Below, one piece after another: positions 44,176 through 56,399 of a stretch of DNA of 64,000 nucleotides; within the stretch, counting starts at the first letter, position 1; each line of letters begins with the position of its first letter. This DNA comes from Chionoecetes opilio. Its lineage: Eukaryota > Arthropoda > Malacostraca > Decapoda > Majidae. Where the stretch lies: assembly GCA_016584305.1 (NCBI GenBank), contig JACEEZ010011076.1, positions 602,501 to 666,500 of the forward strand. Reading direction: 5' to 3'. A program made the translations under genes and the position numbers. The notes beneath the pieces were generated by a model, which was not told the DNA's origin, made no database searches, and worked only from the letters and a program-made list of their open reading frames with translations.

Positions 44176-45031
44176 CTGAAACAGGAAGTAAGAATGTTTG
44201 TAATGTAATATTAAGTAATGCACCTGTGCTATTACTAGGCTAAGAATAAAGAAAACGAAAACAAGAGACTAAATAAAAATTAAGTCTGTTCCCCCAAGGG
44301 ACCTCCTCTGGGAAAATAATTAGTGTTATTCATGATTAAACCTAACGCCCCATCTTACCTTCTAGCTGGGCTCGTAGGCCCCACTGGCCCCTACAAGGGC
44401 CCTCTGTGGATATTGAACCCCAAGAGTGGTATTTCATTCAAACTAAACCACTAAACTTGACACCATGTCTTACCCTGCCACTTTATGGCACATGTGAAGA
44501 CAAGGTAATTAGTATACTAATCTATTCATTTTTTTCACTTTCTGACAAAATAGCATATTTCCAAGAGGGATGAGGATTGGTAGAAGACTTTTAACCCTCA
44601 CAGCCCCGCTGACGGCTCTCACCCGTCGCATATCTGTAACGCTCAGCCCAGTTTTTTTCAACATATGATGAAATATTACATCAAATCAGGAATCATAAAA
44701 GCAACATACATTTTACAGCACTTTATTTACCTTTTTGGGGGATGATGAGGGGCTTAGATGGATGGGAATATTCTGAATCTTGTGTAAAGTGTTATCATTT
44801 ATGACTACCACAACAAGGCTGTAACTCGTTCAGGATGTCTTCCATTGTAGCACTACTTCCAGGGCCTGCCTTCCCAGCCCGGGAGGATATTGGCAGAAAT
44901 GTAAAAAAAAAAAAAAAAAATTATGCATGATAGCTTGATGCACTTATAGCCGAGGTTTGAGGTACATTTAGTTATGCGTGATAGCCATAAAACGTGATAG
45001 CTTCATGTGCGACAGCCGAGGGTTGAGCGTA
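44176..45031. other. LYRM7 upstream interval
   Basis: A CTGTTTCAG acceptor at its lower edge implies an upstream 5' UTR exon on the minus strand, which I cannot place. A poly-A run lies at 44903-44920 and MITE-like GCCGAGGTTTGAGG motifs at 44950-45030. Confidence 0.4.
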
Positions 45032-45432
45032 CAGGTGCCTCTGGATATACGTGAGGTCGTGAGGGTCGTGTCCCGGGAGACCTCGCGTAAAGTAAACGTC
45101 GCGTCATATGAACATAATAAAGCCATAAAGGGGCACTTGGAAGCCATGTGGTGGAGGTGAGGAGGTGGTGTGGGAGAGAGAAAGACGGACGTGTTTACAC
45201 TGCGACAAAGGCACAGACCGAACCCTGGGTGACGCTGTGGGACAGCAGATTACGGCAAACAGGTGGCATCTGGTGGCCATTGTCAAAATGCAACACCCGT
45301 GCATTTTTTTACTTAGAGCATATCTCTTTATTCTAAATAAAAAATTCAATTTGAAAAAAATGCTCAATTTTTCACATCGCGTTAATCCAAAAACTTGTCG
45401 TTAAAACTTGAGTAAAGCAAGAGGTATACCTG
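45032..45432. mobile_element. TA-type MITE
   Basis: Starts CAGGTGCCTCTGGATATACG and ends with AGAGGTATACCTG, an imperfect inverted match, with TA on both sides. The interior is about 400 bp, with no transposase. Confidence 0.5.
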
Positions 45433-46215
45433 TATTAGAAAAACAAAGGAAGAAAAAGACCTGGGAGTAATTGTTACTAGCAACCGTACACAAGAGAGGC
45501 ACATAAATAAGATCACCGGAGAGACACAATGTTTCCGATATATATTTTGTGAGATATGGCACATACGTACTGTACTTGCATCCTTTATGGGTGCAGCAAG
45601 AAAGCTGTGCCTTTCCAAAGAGCTTAGCACCCTTTTCCGAGCGATACGGCCACGATAAATGTGTGGAGATGGTTTGCGCGGCGGGGGAACGCAGGCTGTG
45701 TGAAGCAGTTTGTCGGCCTCCTGGGAGGCTAGGATGCCATCTGCAAGTCTCACTGCCGCGGCTGGAATGGGGCTTATTTTTCTCCGCGCTTTTTACAAAA
45801 GTAGTGTTTTTACGGAATTAAGGCGTGGAAATTAATATTTTTTTGTGGATTAGGTATTTTGAATGAACATTCAACATACTTATGCAAAGAAACAATGGGT
45901 CTGGACGATTACTTTAGGAGTAAATCTTGCAACCCTGGAGAAAAGAAGGAAAGAGGGGATCTGATTAATGTGTTCAGGGTTTCCAAGGGACTGTAAAATG
46001 TTGATAAAGAGGATATATTTTTGTGGGACGAGAGAGATACGGGAGGTCATGGGAAGCAGTTGAAGAGGACCATTTAAAAGAGAGATATTAAGAAGTATAC
46101 CTTCCCATACAGATCCATTGAACCGTGGAATAACCTGGATAAGGAGGTGGTACATGCCAAGAATATTCACGACTTCAAAGCCAAGCTGGATAATTGTAGT
46201 CTCGGAGACGGGACA
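45433..46215 (+). pseudogene. CR1-like LINE C-terminal fragment interrupted by half a TIR element
   Basis: Plus-strand pieces read KEEKDLGVIVTSNRTQERHINKI, then, after an inserted half copy of the TTAA element (about 45540-45917), NLATLEKRRKEGDLINVF, and finally FPYRSIEPWNNLDKEVV. These blocks, in this order, form the C-terminal end of CR1/L2-type LINE polymerases. Stops are present. Confidence 0.65.
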
Positions 46216-46362
46216 GTATGAGCTAAGCTCTTTTCCTGTATGTTACAACTAGGTAGATACATGCGACACACTGACCAGTAACCACCACCACCACCCATTG
46301 CCACACAGAACACACTCCCACAGGCACGGGTACAACCACACTTGTCCACACAATGCACCGAA

Positions 46363-47589
46363 TCAAAAGTGGATCTTCATGTGCCTGGCAATTTCACTCT
46401 TTCTATAGAAACACTTGCTACAAATATCACACTTGAATTTCCTATAGCCAGTGTGTCTCAGGGTGTGTGCATTGAGATCAGAGCTGGTAGTAAATCCTTT
46501 CCCACACCTAGACATTCATAATTTCTAACACCACTGTGTGTCAGGGTGTGTGTGGTGAGGCTAGACTTTTGAGTAAATCTTTTCCCACACTCTAGACATT
46601 CATAATTTCTAACACCACTGTGTGTCAGGGTGTGTGTGGTGAGGCTAGACTTTCGAGTAAATCTTTTCCCACACTCTAGACATTCATAATTTCTAACACC
46701 ATTGTGTATCATGGTGTGTGTGGTGAGGCTAGACTTTTGAGTAAATCTTTTCCCACACTCTAGACAATCATAATTTTTGACATCACTGTGTATCAGGGTG
46801 TGTTTGGTGAGGCTAGACTTTAGAGTAAATCTTTTCCCACACTCTATACATTCATATTTTCTAAGACCGCTGTGTATCAGGGTGTGTGTGGTGAGGTGAG
46901 ACTTTCGAGTAAATCTTTTCCCACACTCTTAGACATTCATAATCTTTGACATCACTGTGTGTCAGGGTGTGTTGAGTGAGGTGCAACTTTCGAGTAAATC
47001 TTTTCCCACACTCTTGACATTCATAATCTTTGCCATCACTGTGTGTCAGGGTGTGTTGAGTGAGGTGCGACTTTCGAGTAAATCTTTTCCCACTCTAAAC
47101 ATTCATAATCTTTGACATCACTGTGTGTCAGGGTATGTGTGGTGAGGCTAGACTTTTGAGTAAATCTTTTCCCACACTCTAGACATTCATAATCTTTAAC
47201 ATCACTGTGTGTCAGGGTGTGTGTGGTGAGGCTAGAATTTCGAGTAAATCTTTTCCCACACTCTAAACATTCATATTTTCTAACACCACTGTGTGTCACG
47301 GAATGTCTATCGAGGTCACTCTTGTATCTGAATGATAGACCACACACTTGGCACTCCAATTTGTTCTCTCCTTGGTGGCCTGAGCTGCCTGCCCCAGGTG
47401 ATTCTTGCCATCACAGCTGTCCCTTCCCACACCTGAGGCAGACTGATCCTGCTGCTCCCGGCCACTCATGCTGCTGCCCGGCACCACAGCCTCCACCGCA
47501 GCAATACTAGCGGCAGCACACTCGGCAGCCAGTCCTGCGGCAACTCTCGGCGATACTAGAATAAGCTCCTTTATTGCCGAGCGGAGCAT
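46363..47589 (-). pseudogene. C2H2 zinc-finger gene, copy 1 (12 fingers, frameshifted)
   Basis: It starts MLRSAIKELILVSPRVAAGL like copy 2 and has twelve finger-sized 84-bp repeats, ending in the CDICSKCFYRKSEI finger and the same TGA. At least four indels break the frame: one base lost near 47395, two lost near 47090, one gained near 46930 and one lost near 46498. The fingers are TFIIIA-type with SGVRNYECLECGKRF-style linkers. Because sibling copy 2 is intact, this copy is probably a recent pseudogene, unless the indels are assembly errors in the repeat. Confidence 0.8.
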
Positions 47590-48237
47590 CCACCTTCGCC
47601 TCTGACCTCAGCACCTGCAACAGTGGTGACAGTCACAACTCCAAACATTACACACTGCCTTAACACTGCTAAACCCTGCAGGGCCGACACCTTTCTTCCC
47701 CCTCACTTGGCAAGGCTTCCACTGCCTCCTCCTCTGTGGCTCCCTCATCATTTCTTATGTAGGACACCAGCCCTGTCCTCACATGAGAGGGACCAATTCC
47801 TGCACCAGGGAGTACAGAACAAGATACAGCTTCTCACCTCCACTAAGCCATCCCTTGGTCTTGACACTTTACTGTTGCCTCCACACAAACCTTCACTGCT
47901 TGGCCCGTCCTTCCACCAACAGGCCAAGAACCTTCCAGCAAGGAAGGAAAAGATACTTCAGTGTGATATGGTGTCCCCGTGTGGAACTTTATGCCCGATT
48001 CTTTAGTGTTAATAACTGATGTCACCTTATACAAGGGGTCCCTTGCAGCACCAAAGGGTCAAGGAATACCTACTGTATATTGCATAACCATTGAAACACA
48101 GAGGGTGTACAGATGAATCTCCCAGATACAAATTGACAGGTTGTACCGAGTCAGCTTGTGTACCTAATTCCAATACCTAATACAAATTGCCTCAAATACA
48201 GCTTCATACCTAATACAAACTCACCCACCACCTTCAC

Positions 48238-49386
48238 CAGCCTCACCCATGACAGCCGTCAGCCTCACCCACCACCCACGACAGCCGCCAGCCTCACCCA
48301 CCACCCATGACAGCCGCCAGCCTCACCCACCACCCACGACAGCCGCCAGCCTCACCCACCACCCACGACAGCCGCCAGCCTCACCCACCACCCAACGACA
48401 CCCCAGCCTCACCCACACCACGACAGCCGCAGCCTCACCCACCACCCATGACAGCCGCCAGCCTCACCCACCACCCACACCAGCCTTACCCATCACCCAC
48501 ACCAACCTCACCCACCACCCACGACAGCCTCCAGCCTCACCCACCACCCACACCAGCCTCACCCACCACCCACGACAGCCTCCAGCCTCACCCACCACCC
48601 ACACCAGCCTCACCCCACCACCCACGACAGCCTCCAGCCTCACCCACCACCCACACCAGCCTCACCCACCACCCACGACAGCCTCCAGCCTCACCCACCA
48701 CCCACGACAGCCTCCAGCCTCACCCACCACCCACGACAGCCGCCAGCCTCACCCACCCCCACACAGCCTCACCCACACCAACCAGCCTCACCCACCACCC
48801 ACACCAGCCTCACCCACCACCCACACCAGCCTCACCCACCACCCATGACAGCCGCCAGCCTCACCCACCACCCACGACAGCCGCCAGCCTCACCCACCAC
48901 CACGACAGCCGCCAGCCTCACCACCACCCACACAGCCGCCAGCCTCACCCACACCACCCACACCAGCCTCACCACCACCACACCAGCTTCACCCACCACC
49001 ATCAGCCCACCCACCACCCATGACAGCCGCCAGCCTCACCCACCACCACACCAGCCTCACCCACCACCCACATCAGCCTCACCCACCACCCATGACAGCC
49101 GCCAGCCTCACCCACCACCCACACCAGCCTCACCCACCACCCACACCAGCCCCACCCACAACCCACACCAGCTTAACCCACCACCCACACCAACCTCACC
49201 CACCTCCCAGTCTCAAACCAGCCTCACCCACCACCCATGACAGCCGCCAGCCTCACCCACCACCCACACCAGCTTCACCCACCACCCATGACAGCCGCCA
49301 GCCTCATCCACCACCCACACCAGCTTCACCCACCACCCATGACAGCCGCCAGCCTCACCCACCACCCACACCAGCTTCACCCACCT
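48238..49386. repeat. CACCC-rich minisatellite (22/29-bp units), copy 1
   Basis: Tandem units built from CAGCCTCACCCACCACCCAC followed by either ACC or GACAGCCGC give periods of about 22 and 29 bp. The plus strand is C-rich, and the minus strand has dense GGGTGG runs compatible with G-quadruplexes. Long Pro/His/Thr open frames here are composition artefacts. Confidence 0.9.
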
Positions 49387-49389
49387 TAG

Positions 49390-50470
49390 GACTTTGGAAA
49401 AACTAAAATGGAAGAACTGAAAAAATATTATGAAGAAATTGACTGGGAAGAAATTAAAGGAGTGACTGATATGCAAGTCAAATACATTTTTCTGAGCATA
49501 TATGAGAAAGGAGTTGAAAAACATGCCCCACTATATACACCAAGAGAAAAGGGAAAGAAAGAATGGATTAATGGAACATGTGAGGCCAAAGAGAATAAGG
49601 GATGAGGCATGGAAATAGGTAAAGAAAAATCGGACACAAAGAAATAAAGAAAACTATAAATGAGCAAGAAATTAATAGGTGTGCATAAGGAGAGAGGAAG
49701 AGAAGAGAAGGATAGTTATGAGGATATAGTTGAAAAGTGTAAGGAAGAACCCAAACTATTTTACAGATTTATCAATGGCAGAATCAAGCATAAGGACAAA
49801 GTAGAGAGACTGAAAGAAGGAAATATGATATATGAAGATCCAAAGATAATGAGTGAAATTCTAAATAAAAACTTTCAGCAAGTAATCACAAAAGAATAAA
49901 AATTCAACTAACCGCAAGGAATGAAAAAAGTCCGCAAGGAGTGAAAAATAAAAATAGAGAAGGAGGAAGTTTGTAAGTTGTTGAAGGAATTGAAGGAGAG
50001 GAAAGCAATAGGACCAGACGGAGTGTAGGGTTATGTTTTAAAAGAGTGCAGAAAGCAGTTGCTCGAACCAATATGATATAATAAAGTGCTCATTAACAAC
50101 GGGAAAAGTGCCAAAGGAGTGGAAGAGAGCAGATAGAGTGCCAATATATAAAAATGGGAAGAAGGATGAATCATTAAATTATAGACCAGTGTCATTGACT
50201 AGCACAGTATGCAAGATATGTGAAAAAATAATAAAGAAACAATGGACAGAATATTTAGAAAATGAAGGTATAATAACAGACCGGCAGGATGGTTTTAGGA
50301 AAAGGAGATCATGTGTGACCAACTTAATAAGCTTTTACTCGAGTAATTGATACAACACAAGAAAGAGATGGATGGGCAGATTGTGTTTATCTAGATCTTA
50401 AAAAGGCATTTGATAAAGTTCCCCATTCAGATCCATTGAACCGTGGAATAACCTGGATAAGGAGGTGGTA
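49390..50470 (+). pseudogene. LINE reverse-transcriptase fragment, copy 1
   Basis: Plus-strand pieces include MEELKKYYEEIDWEE, LFYRFINGRIKHKDKV, KAIGPDGV followed by TAG, VPKEWKRADRVPIYKNG, NYRPVSLTSTVCKICEKII and YLDLKKAFDKVPH (motif A of reverse transcriptase). It then jumps directly to the C-terminal FRSIEPWNNLDKEVV block, so the catalytic YADD part is deleted. Stops and the deletion are shared with the copy at 53840-54920, so the element was dead before the duplication. Confidence 0.8.
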
Positions 50471-50680
50471 CATGCCAAGAATATTCACGACTTCAAAGCC
50501 AAGCTGGATAATTGTAGTCTCGGAGACGGGACAGTACGAGCTAAGCTCTTTTCCTGTATGTTACAACTAGGTAGATACATGCGACACACTGACCAGTAAC
50601 CACCACCACCACCCATTGCCACACAGAACACACTCCCACAGGCACGGGTACAACCACACTTGTCCACACAATGCACCGCC

Positions 50681-51574
50681 TCAAAAGTGGATCTTCATGT
50701 GCCTGGCAATTTCACTCTTTCTATAGAAACACTTGCTACAAATATCACACTTGAATTTCCTATAGCCAGTGTGTCTCAGGGTGTGTGCATTGAGATCAGA
50801 GCTGGTAGTAAATCTTTTCCCACACTCTAGACATTCATAATTTCTAACACCACTGTGTGTCAGGGTGTGTGTGGTGAGGCTAGACTTTTGAGTAAATCTT
50901 TTCCCACACTCTAGACATTCATAATCTTTGAAATCACTATGTGTTAGGGTGTGTGTGGTGAGGCTAGACTTTCGAGTAAATCTTTTCCCACACTCTAGAC
51001 ATTCATAATCTTTGACATCACTGTGTGTCAGGGTGTGTGTGGTGAGGTGAGACTTTTGATTAAATCTTTTCCCACACTCTAGACATTCATAATTTTTAAC
51101 ACCACTGTGTATCAGGGTGTGTGTGGTGAGGCTAGACATTTTAGTAAATCTTTTCCCACACTCTAAACATTCATATTTACTAACACCGCTGTGTGTCAGG
51201 GTGTGTGTGGTGAGGTTAAACTTTCGAGTAAATCTTTTCCCACACTCTAAACATTCATATTTTCTAACACCACGGTGTGTCACGGAATGTCTATCGACGT
51301 CACTCTTGTATCTGAATGATAGACCACACACTTGGCACTCCAATTTGTTCTTTCCTTGATGGCCTGAGCTGCCTGCCTCCAGGTGATTCTTGCCATCACA
51401 GCTGTCCCTCCCCACACCTGAGGCAGACTGCTCCTGCTGCTCCTGGCCTCTCATGCTGCTACCCGGCACCACAGCCTCCACCGCAGCAATACTAGCGGCA
51501 GCACACTCGGCAGCCAGTCCTGCGGCAACTCTCGGCGATACTAGAATAAGCTCCTTTATTGCCGAGCGGAGCAT
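50681..51574 (-). CDS. C2H2 zinc-finger protein with 8 fingers, copy 2 (intact)
   Basis: 297 residues. An Ala-rich N-terminal ~80 residues (MLRSAIKELILVSPRVAAGL ...) has no KRAB, BTB or ZAD domain that I can recognise. Eight fingers follow from ~residue 81: one CQVCGLSFRYKSDVDRH finger, six of the CLECGKRF type (C-x2-C-x12-H-x3-H, linkers THSGVRNYE or THSDVKDYE) and a final CDICSKCFYRKSEIARHMKIH finger just before the stop. Such proteins bind DNA; the target is unknown. The linker is not the classic TGEKP. The start lies in GGTGGATG context. It is the only uninterrupted member of the three tandem copies. The putative promoter is the segment at 51575-52200, shared with the other copies. Confidence 0.85.
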   Translation of the reverse strand: MLRSAIKELILVSPRVAAGLAAECAAASIAAVEAVVPGSSMRGQEQQEQSASGVGRDSCDGKNHLEAGSSGHQGKNKLECQVCGLSFRYKSDVDRHSVTHRGVRKYECLECGKRFTRKFNLTTHTLTHSGVSKYECLECGKRFTKMSSLTTHTLIHSGVKNYECLECGKRFNQKSHLTTHTLTHSDVKDYECLECGKRFTRKSSLTTHTLTHSDFKDYECLECGKRFTQKSSLTTHTLTHSGVRNYECLECGKRFTTSSDLNAHTLRHTGYRKFKCDICSKCFYRKSEIARHMKIHF

Positions 51575-52200
51575 CCACCTTCGCCTCTGACCTCAGCACC
51601 TGCAACAGTGGTGACAGTCACAACTCCGAACATTACACACTGCCGTAACACTGCTAAACCCTGCAGGGCCGACACCTTTCTTCCCCCTCACTTGGCAAGG
51701 CTTCCACTGCCTCCTACTCTGTGGCTCCCTCATCATTTCTTATGTAGGACACCAGCCCTGTCCTCACATGAGAGGGACCAATTCCTGCACCAGGGAGTAC
51801 AGAACAAGATACAGCTTCTCATCTGCACTAAGCCATCCCTTGGTCTTGACACTTTACTGTCGCCTCCACACAAACCTTCACTGCTTGGCCCGTCCTTCCA
51901 CCAACAGGCCAAGAACCTTCCAGCAAGGAAGGAAAAGATATTCAGTGTGATATGGTGTCCCCGTGTGGAACTTTATGCCTGATTCTTTAGTGTTAATAAC
52001 TGATGTCACCTTATACAAGGGGTCCCTTGCAGCACCAAAGGGTCAAGGAATACCTACTGTATATTGCATAACCATTGAAACACAGAGGGTGTACAGATGA
52101 ATCTCCCAGATACAAATTGACAGGTTGTACCGAGTCAGCTTGTGTACCTAATTCCAATACCTAATACAAATTGCCTCAAATACAGCTTCATACCTAATAC
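51575..52200 (-). promoter_or_regulatory. shared upstream segment of the zinc-finger genes
   Basis: About 600 bp directly before the copy 2 start codon is almost identical in copy 1 (47590-48215), and its first 280 bp in copy 3 (56115-56396). It probably contains the promoter and 5' UTR. No core motif can be asserted. The plus-strand open frames across it are not supported as genes. Confidence 0.4.
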
Positions 52201-52202
52201 AA

Positions 52203-53836
52203 CTCAACCCACCACCTTCACCAGCCTCTCCCACCACCCACGACAGCCTCACCCACCACCCACGACAGCCGTCAGCCTCACCCACGACAGCCGCCAGTCT
52301 CACCCACCACCCACGACAGCCTCACCCACCACCACACCACACCAGCCTCACCCACCACCCACACCAGCCTCCCCCACCAGCTTCACCCACCACTCACACC
52401 AGCCTCACCCACAACCCACACCAGCCTCACCGACCACCCATGACAGCCTCACCCACCACCCACGACAGCCTCACCCACCACCCACGACAGCCGTCAGCCT
52501 CACTCACCACCCACGACAGCCGTCAGCCTCCCCCACCAGCCTCACCCACAGCCCACACCAGCCTCACCGACCACCCATGACCGCCTCACCCACCACCCAC
52601 GACAGCCTCACCCACCACCCACGACAGCCTCAGCCACCACCACCCACGACAGCCGCAGTCTCACCACCCACCCACACAGCCCCAGCTCACTCACCACCAC
52701 CCACACCAGCCCACCCACCACCCACACCAGCCTCACCCACCACCCACGACAGCCTCACCCACCACCACGCCCGACAGCCTCACCCACCACCCATGAAGCC
52801 GCCAGCCTCAACCACCACTCGCCCAGCCTCACCCACCACCACACCAAGACAGCCGCCAGCCTCACCCACCACCCATACAGCCGCCAGCCTCACCCACCAC
52901 CCATACCAGCCCAGCCCACCATCCACACCAGCCTCACCCACCACCCACCAGCCTCACCCACCACCCATGACAGCGCCAGCCTCACCCACCACCCAACCAG
53001 CCTCACCCACCACCACACAAGCCTCACCCACCACCCATGACAGCCCAGCCTCACCCACCACCCACACCAGCTCACCCACCACCCAGACAGCCGCCAGCCT
53101 CAACCACCACCCATGACAGCGCCAGCTCATCACCACCACCCATGACAGCCCCAGCCTCCACCCACCACCCTACAGCCGCCAGCCTCACCCACCACCCATG
53201 ACAGCCGCCAGCCTCACCCACCACCCATGACAGCTGCCAGCCTCACCCACCACCCACACCACCAGCCTCACCCACCACCCTGACAGCCGCCAGCCTCACC
53301 ACCACCCACACCAGCTTCACCCACCACCCATGACACCCAGCCTCACCCACCACCACCACCCCAGCCTCACCCACCACCCAGCAGCCAGCCTCACCCACCA
53401 CCCCACACCGCAACTCACCCACCACCCACACCAGCCTCACCCACCACCCACACCAACTTCACCCACCACCCCACCCACCCACACCTACACCACCACCCAC
53501 CACCAGCCTCACCCACCACCCACACCAGCCTCACCCACCACCCACACCAGCCTCACCCACCACCCACACCAGCCTCACCCACCACCCACACCAACTTCAC
53601 CCACCACCCACACCAGCCTCACCCACCACCCACACCAGCCTCACCCACCACCACACCAGCTTACAACCACACCACCTCACACCAAGACTACCCACCACCC
53701 ATGACAGCCGCCAGCCTCACCCACCACCCACACCAGCTTCACTCACCACCCACACCACCCTCACCCACACAAGACTAACCCACCACCCATGACAGCCGCC
53801 AGACTCACCCACCACCCACACCAGCTTCACCCACCT
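52203..53836. repeat. CACCC-rich minisatellite (22/29-bp units), copy 2
   Basis: Same repeat as 48238-49386, but about 500 bp longer and with many more one-base indels and truncated units (for example 52630-53420). It ends at the same LINE junction (CACCTTAGGACTTTGG). Confidence 0.9.
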
Positions 53837-53839
53837 TAG

Positions 53840-54920
53840 GACTTTGGAAAAACTGAAAATGGAAGAACTGAAAAAATATTATGAAGAAATTGACTGGGAA
53901 GAAATTAAAGGAGTGACTGATATGCAAGTCAAATACAACATTTTTCTGAGCATATATGAGAAAGGAGTTGAAAAACATGCTCCACTATATATATACACCA
54001 AGAGAAAAGGGAAAGAAAGAATGGATTAATGGAACATGTGAGGCCAAAGAGAATAAGGGATGAGGCATGGAAATAGGTAAAGAAAAATCGGACACAAAGA
54101 AATAAAGAAAACTATAAATGAGCAAGAAATTAATAGGTGTGCATAAGGAGAGAGGAAGAGAAGAGAAGGATAGTTATGAGAAGGATATAGTTGAAAAGTG
54201 TAAGGAAGAACGCAAACTATTTTACAGATTTATCAATGGCAGAATCAAGCATAAGGACAAAGTAGAGAGACTGAAAGAAGGAAATATGATATATGAAGAT
54301 CCAAAGATAATGAGTGAAATTCTAAATAAAAACTTTCAGCAAGTAATCACAAAAGAATCAAAATTCAACTAACCGCAAGGAATGAAAAAAGTCCGCAAGG
54401 AGTGAAAAATAAAAATAGAGAAGGAGGAAGTTTGTAAGTTGTTGAAGGAATTGAAGGAGAGGAAAGCAATAGGACCAGACGGAGTGTAGGGTTATGTTTT
54501 AAAAGAGTGCAGAAAGCAGTTGCTCGAACCAATATGATATAATAAAGTGCTCATTAACAACGGGAAAAGTGCCAAAGGAGTGGAAGAGAGCAGATAGAGT
54601 GCCAATATATAAAGATGGGAAGGATGAATCATTAAATTATAGACCAGTGTCATTGACTAGCACAGTATGCAAGATATGTGAAAAAATAATAAAGAAATAA
54701 TGGACAGAATATTTAGAAAATGAAGGTATAATAACAGACCGGCAGGATGGTTTTAGGAAAAGGAGATCATGTGTGACCAACTTAATAAGCTTTTACTCGA
54801 GTAATTGATACAACACAAGAAAGAGATGGATGGGCAGATTGTGTTTATCTAGATCTTAAAAAGGCATTTGATAAAGTTCCCCATACAGATCCATTGAACC
54901 GTGGAATAACCTGGATAAGG
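53840..54920 (+). pseudogene. LINE reverse-transcriptase fragment, copy 2
   Basis: Near-identical to 49390-50470, with the same GPDGV-stop, the same motif A (YLDLKKAFDKVPH) and the same internal deletion. It differs by a few indels (for example a three-base insertion near 53937 and KKDE to DGKDE-type changes near 54615). It has an extra stop at about 54698. Confidence 0.8.
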
Positions 54921-55138
54921 AGGTGGTACATGCCAAGAATATTCACGACTTCAAAGCCAAGCTGGATAATTGTAGTCTCGGAGACGGGACAGTACGAGCT
55001 AAGCTCTTTTCCTGTATGTTACAACTAGGTAGATACATGCGACACACTGACCAGTAACCACCACCACCACCCATTGCCACACAGAACACACTCCCACAGG
55101 CACGGGTACAACCACACTTGTCCACACAATGCACCACC

Positions 55139-56114
55139 TCAAAAGTGGATCTTCATGTGCCTGGCAATTTCACTCTTTCTATAGAAACACTTGCTACAAA
55201 TATCACACTTGAATTTCCTATAGCCAGTGTGTCTCAGGGTGTGTGCATTGAGATCAGAGCTGGTAGGAAATCTTTTCCCACACTCTAGACATTCATAATT
55301 TCTAACACCACTGTGTGTCAGGGTGTGTGTGGTGAGGCTAGACTTTTGAGTAAATCTTTTCCCACACTCTGACACTCATAATTTTTGACATCACTGTGTA
55401 TCATGGTGTGTGTGGTGAGGCTAGACTTTTGAGTAAATCTTTTCCCACAATCTAAACATTCATAATCTTTGACATGACTGTGTATCGACATATGTTTGGT
55501 GAGGTAAGACTTTAAAGTAAATCTTTTTCCACACTCTAAACATCCATAATCTTTGACACCACTGTGTGTCAGGGTGTGTGTGGTGAGGCTAGACTTTTGA
55601 GTAAATCTTTTCCCACACTCTAGACACTCATAATTTTTGACATCACTGTGAGTCAGGGTGTGTGTGGTGAGGCTAGACTTTACATTAAATCTTTGCCCAC
55701 ACTCTAGACATTTATAATTTTTAACACCACTGTGTATCAGGGTGTGTCTGGTGAGGCTAGAATTTCGAGTAAATCTTTTCCCACACTCTAAACATTCATA
55801 TTTTCTAACACCACGGTGTGTCACGGAATGTCTATCGAGGTCACTCTTGTATCTGAATGATAGACCACACACTTGGCACTCAATTTGTTCTCTCCTTGGT
55901 GGCCTGAGCTGCCTGCCTCCAGGTGATTCTTGCCATCACAGCTGTCCCTCCCCACACCTGAGGTAGACTGATCCTGCTGCTCCTGGCCACTCATGCTGCT
56001 GCCCGGCACCACAGCCTCCACCGCAGCAATACTAGCGGCAGCACACTCGGCAGCCAGTCCCGCGGCAACCCTCGGCGATACTAGAATAAGCTCCTTTATT
56101 GCCGAGCGGAGCAT
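55139..56114 (-). pseudogene. C2H2 zinc-finger gene, copy 3 (9 fingers, frameshifted)
   Basis: Same N terminus and same final finger as copy 2, with nine fingers counted. One base is lost near 55880 (before the CQVCGLSF finger) and one near 55370 (inside the seventh finger), giving three reading-frame blocks. Several fingers differ from copy 2 in the recognition helix (NVKSSL, TLKSYL, RNSSLTRH). Confidence 0.8.
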
Positions 56115-56399
56115 CCACCTTCGCCTCTGACCTCAGCACCTGCAACAGTGGTGACAGTCACAACTCCAAACATTACACACTGCCTTAACACTGCTAAACC
56201 CTGCAGGGCCGACACCTTTCTTCCCCCTCACTTGGCAAGGCTTCCACTGCCTCCTCCTCTGTGGCTCCCTCATCATTTCTTATGTAGGACACCAGCCCTG
56301 TCCTCACATGAGAGGGACCAATTCCTGCACCAGGGAGTACAGAACAAGATACAGCTTCTCATCTGCACTAAGCCATCCCTTGGTCTTGACACTTTACTG

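Larger units (their letters stand above)
46105..56396. repeat. tandem triplication of a ~4.4-kb unit (third copy truncated)
   Basis: Units start at about 46105, 50430 and 54885 with the same LINE C-terminal stretch (CAGATCCATTGAACCGTGG). All three then contain a minus-strand C2H2 gene and a shared upstream segment. Copies 1 and 2 continue with a CACCC-rich minisatellite and a dead LINE reverse-transcriptase fragment. Copy 3 stops at ~56396, where a Ty3/Gypsy remnant begins. Identity between copies is very high outside the finger region. Confidence 0.9.

Noticed and set aside
47623..48006. Plus-strand frame MVTVTTPNITHC... repeated in all three zinc-finger units
   Set aside because: The copies are too young for conservation to mean anything, length differs (127, 124, 102 codons), no domain is visible, and the stretch is the likely promoter/5' UTR of the minus-strand zinc-finger genes.
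48249..49406. Long Pro/His/Thr-rich open frames (up to 238 codons) and Gly/Trp/Val-rich minus-strand frames
   Set aside because: They run through a minisatellite with no stop-generating triplets. Several frames are open at once, with indels between units and no non-repetitive domain.
52142..53704. 324- and 124-codon open frames over the second minisatellite
   Set aside because: Same artefact as in the first minisatellite; the frame is not conserved between the two arrays.
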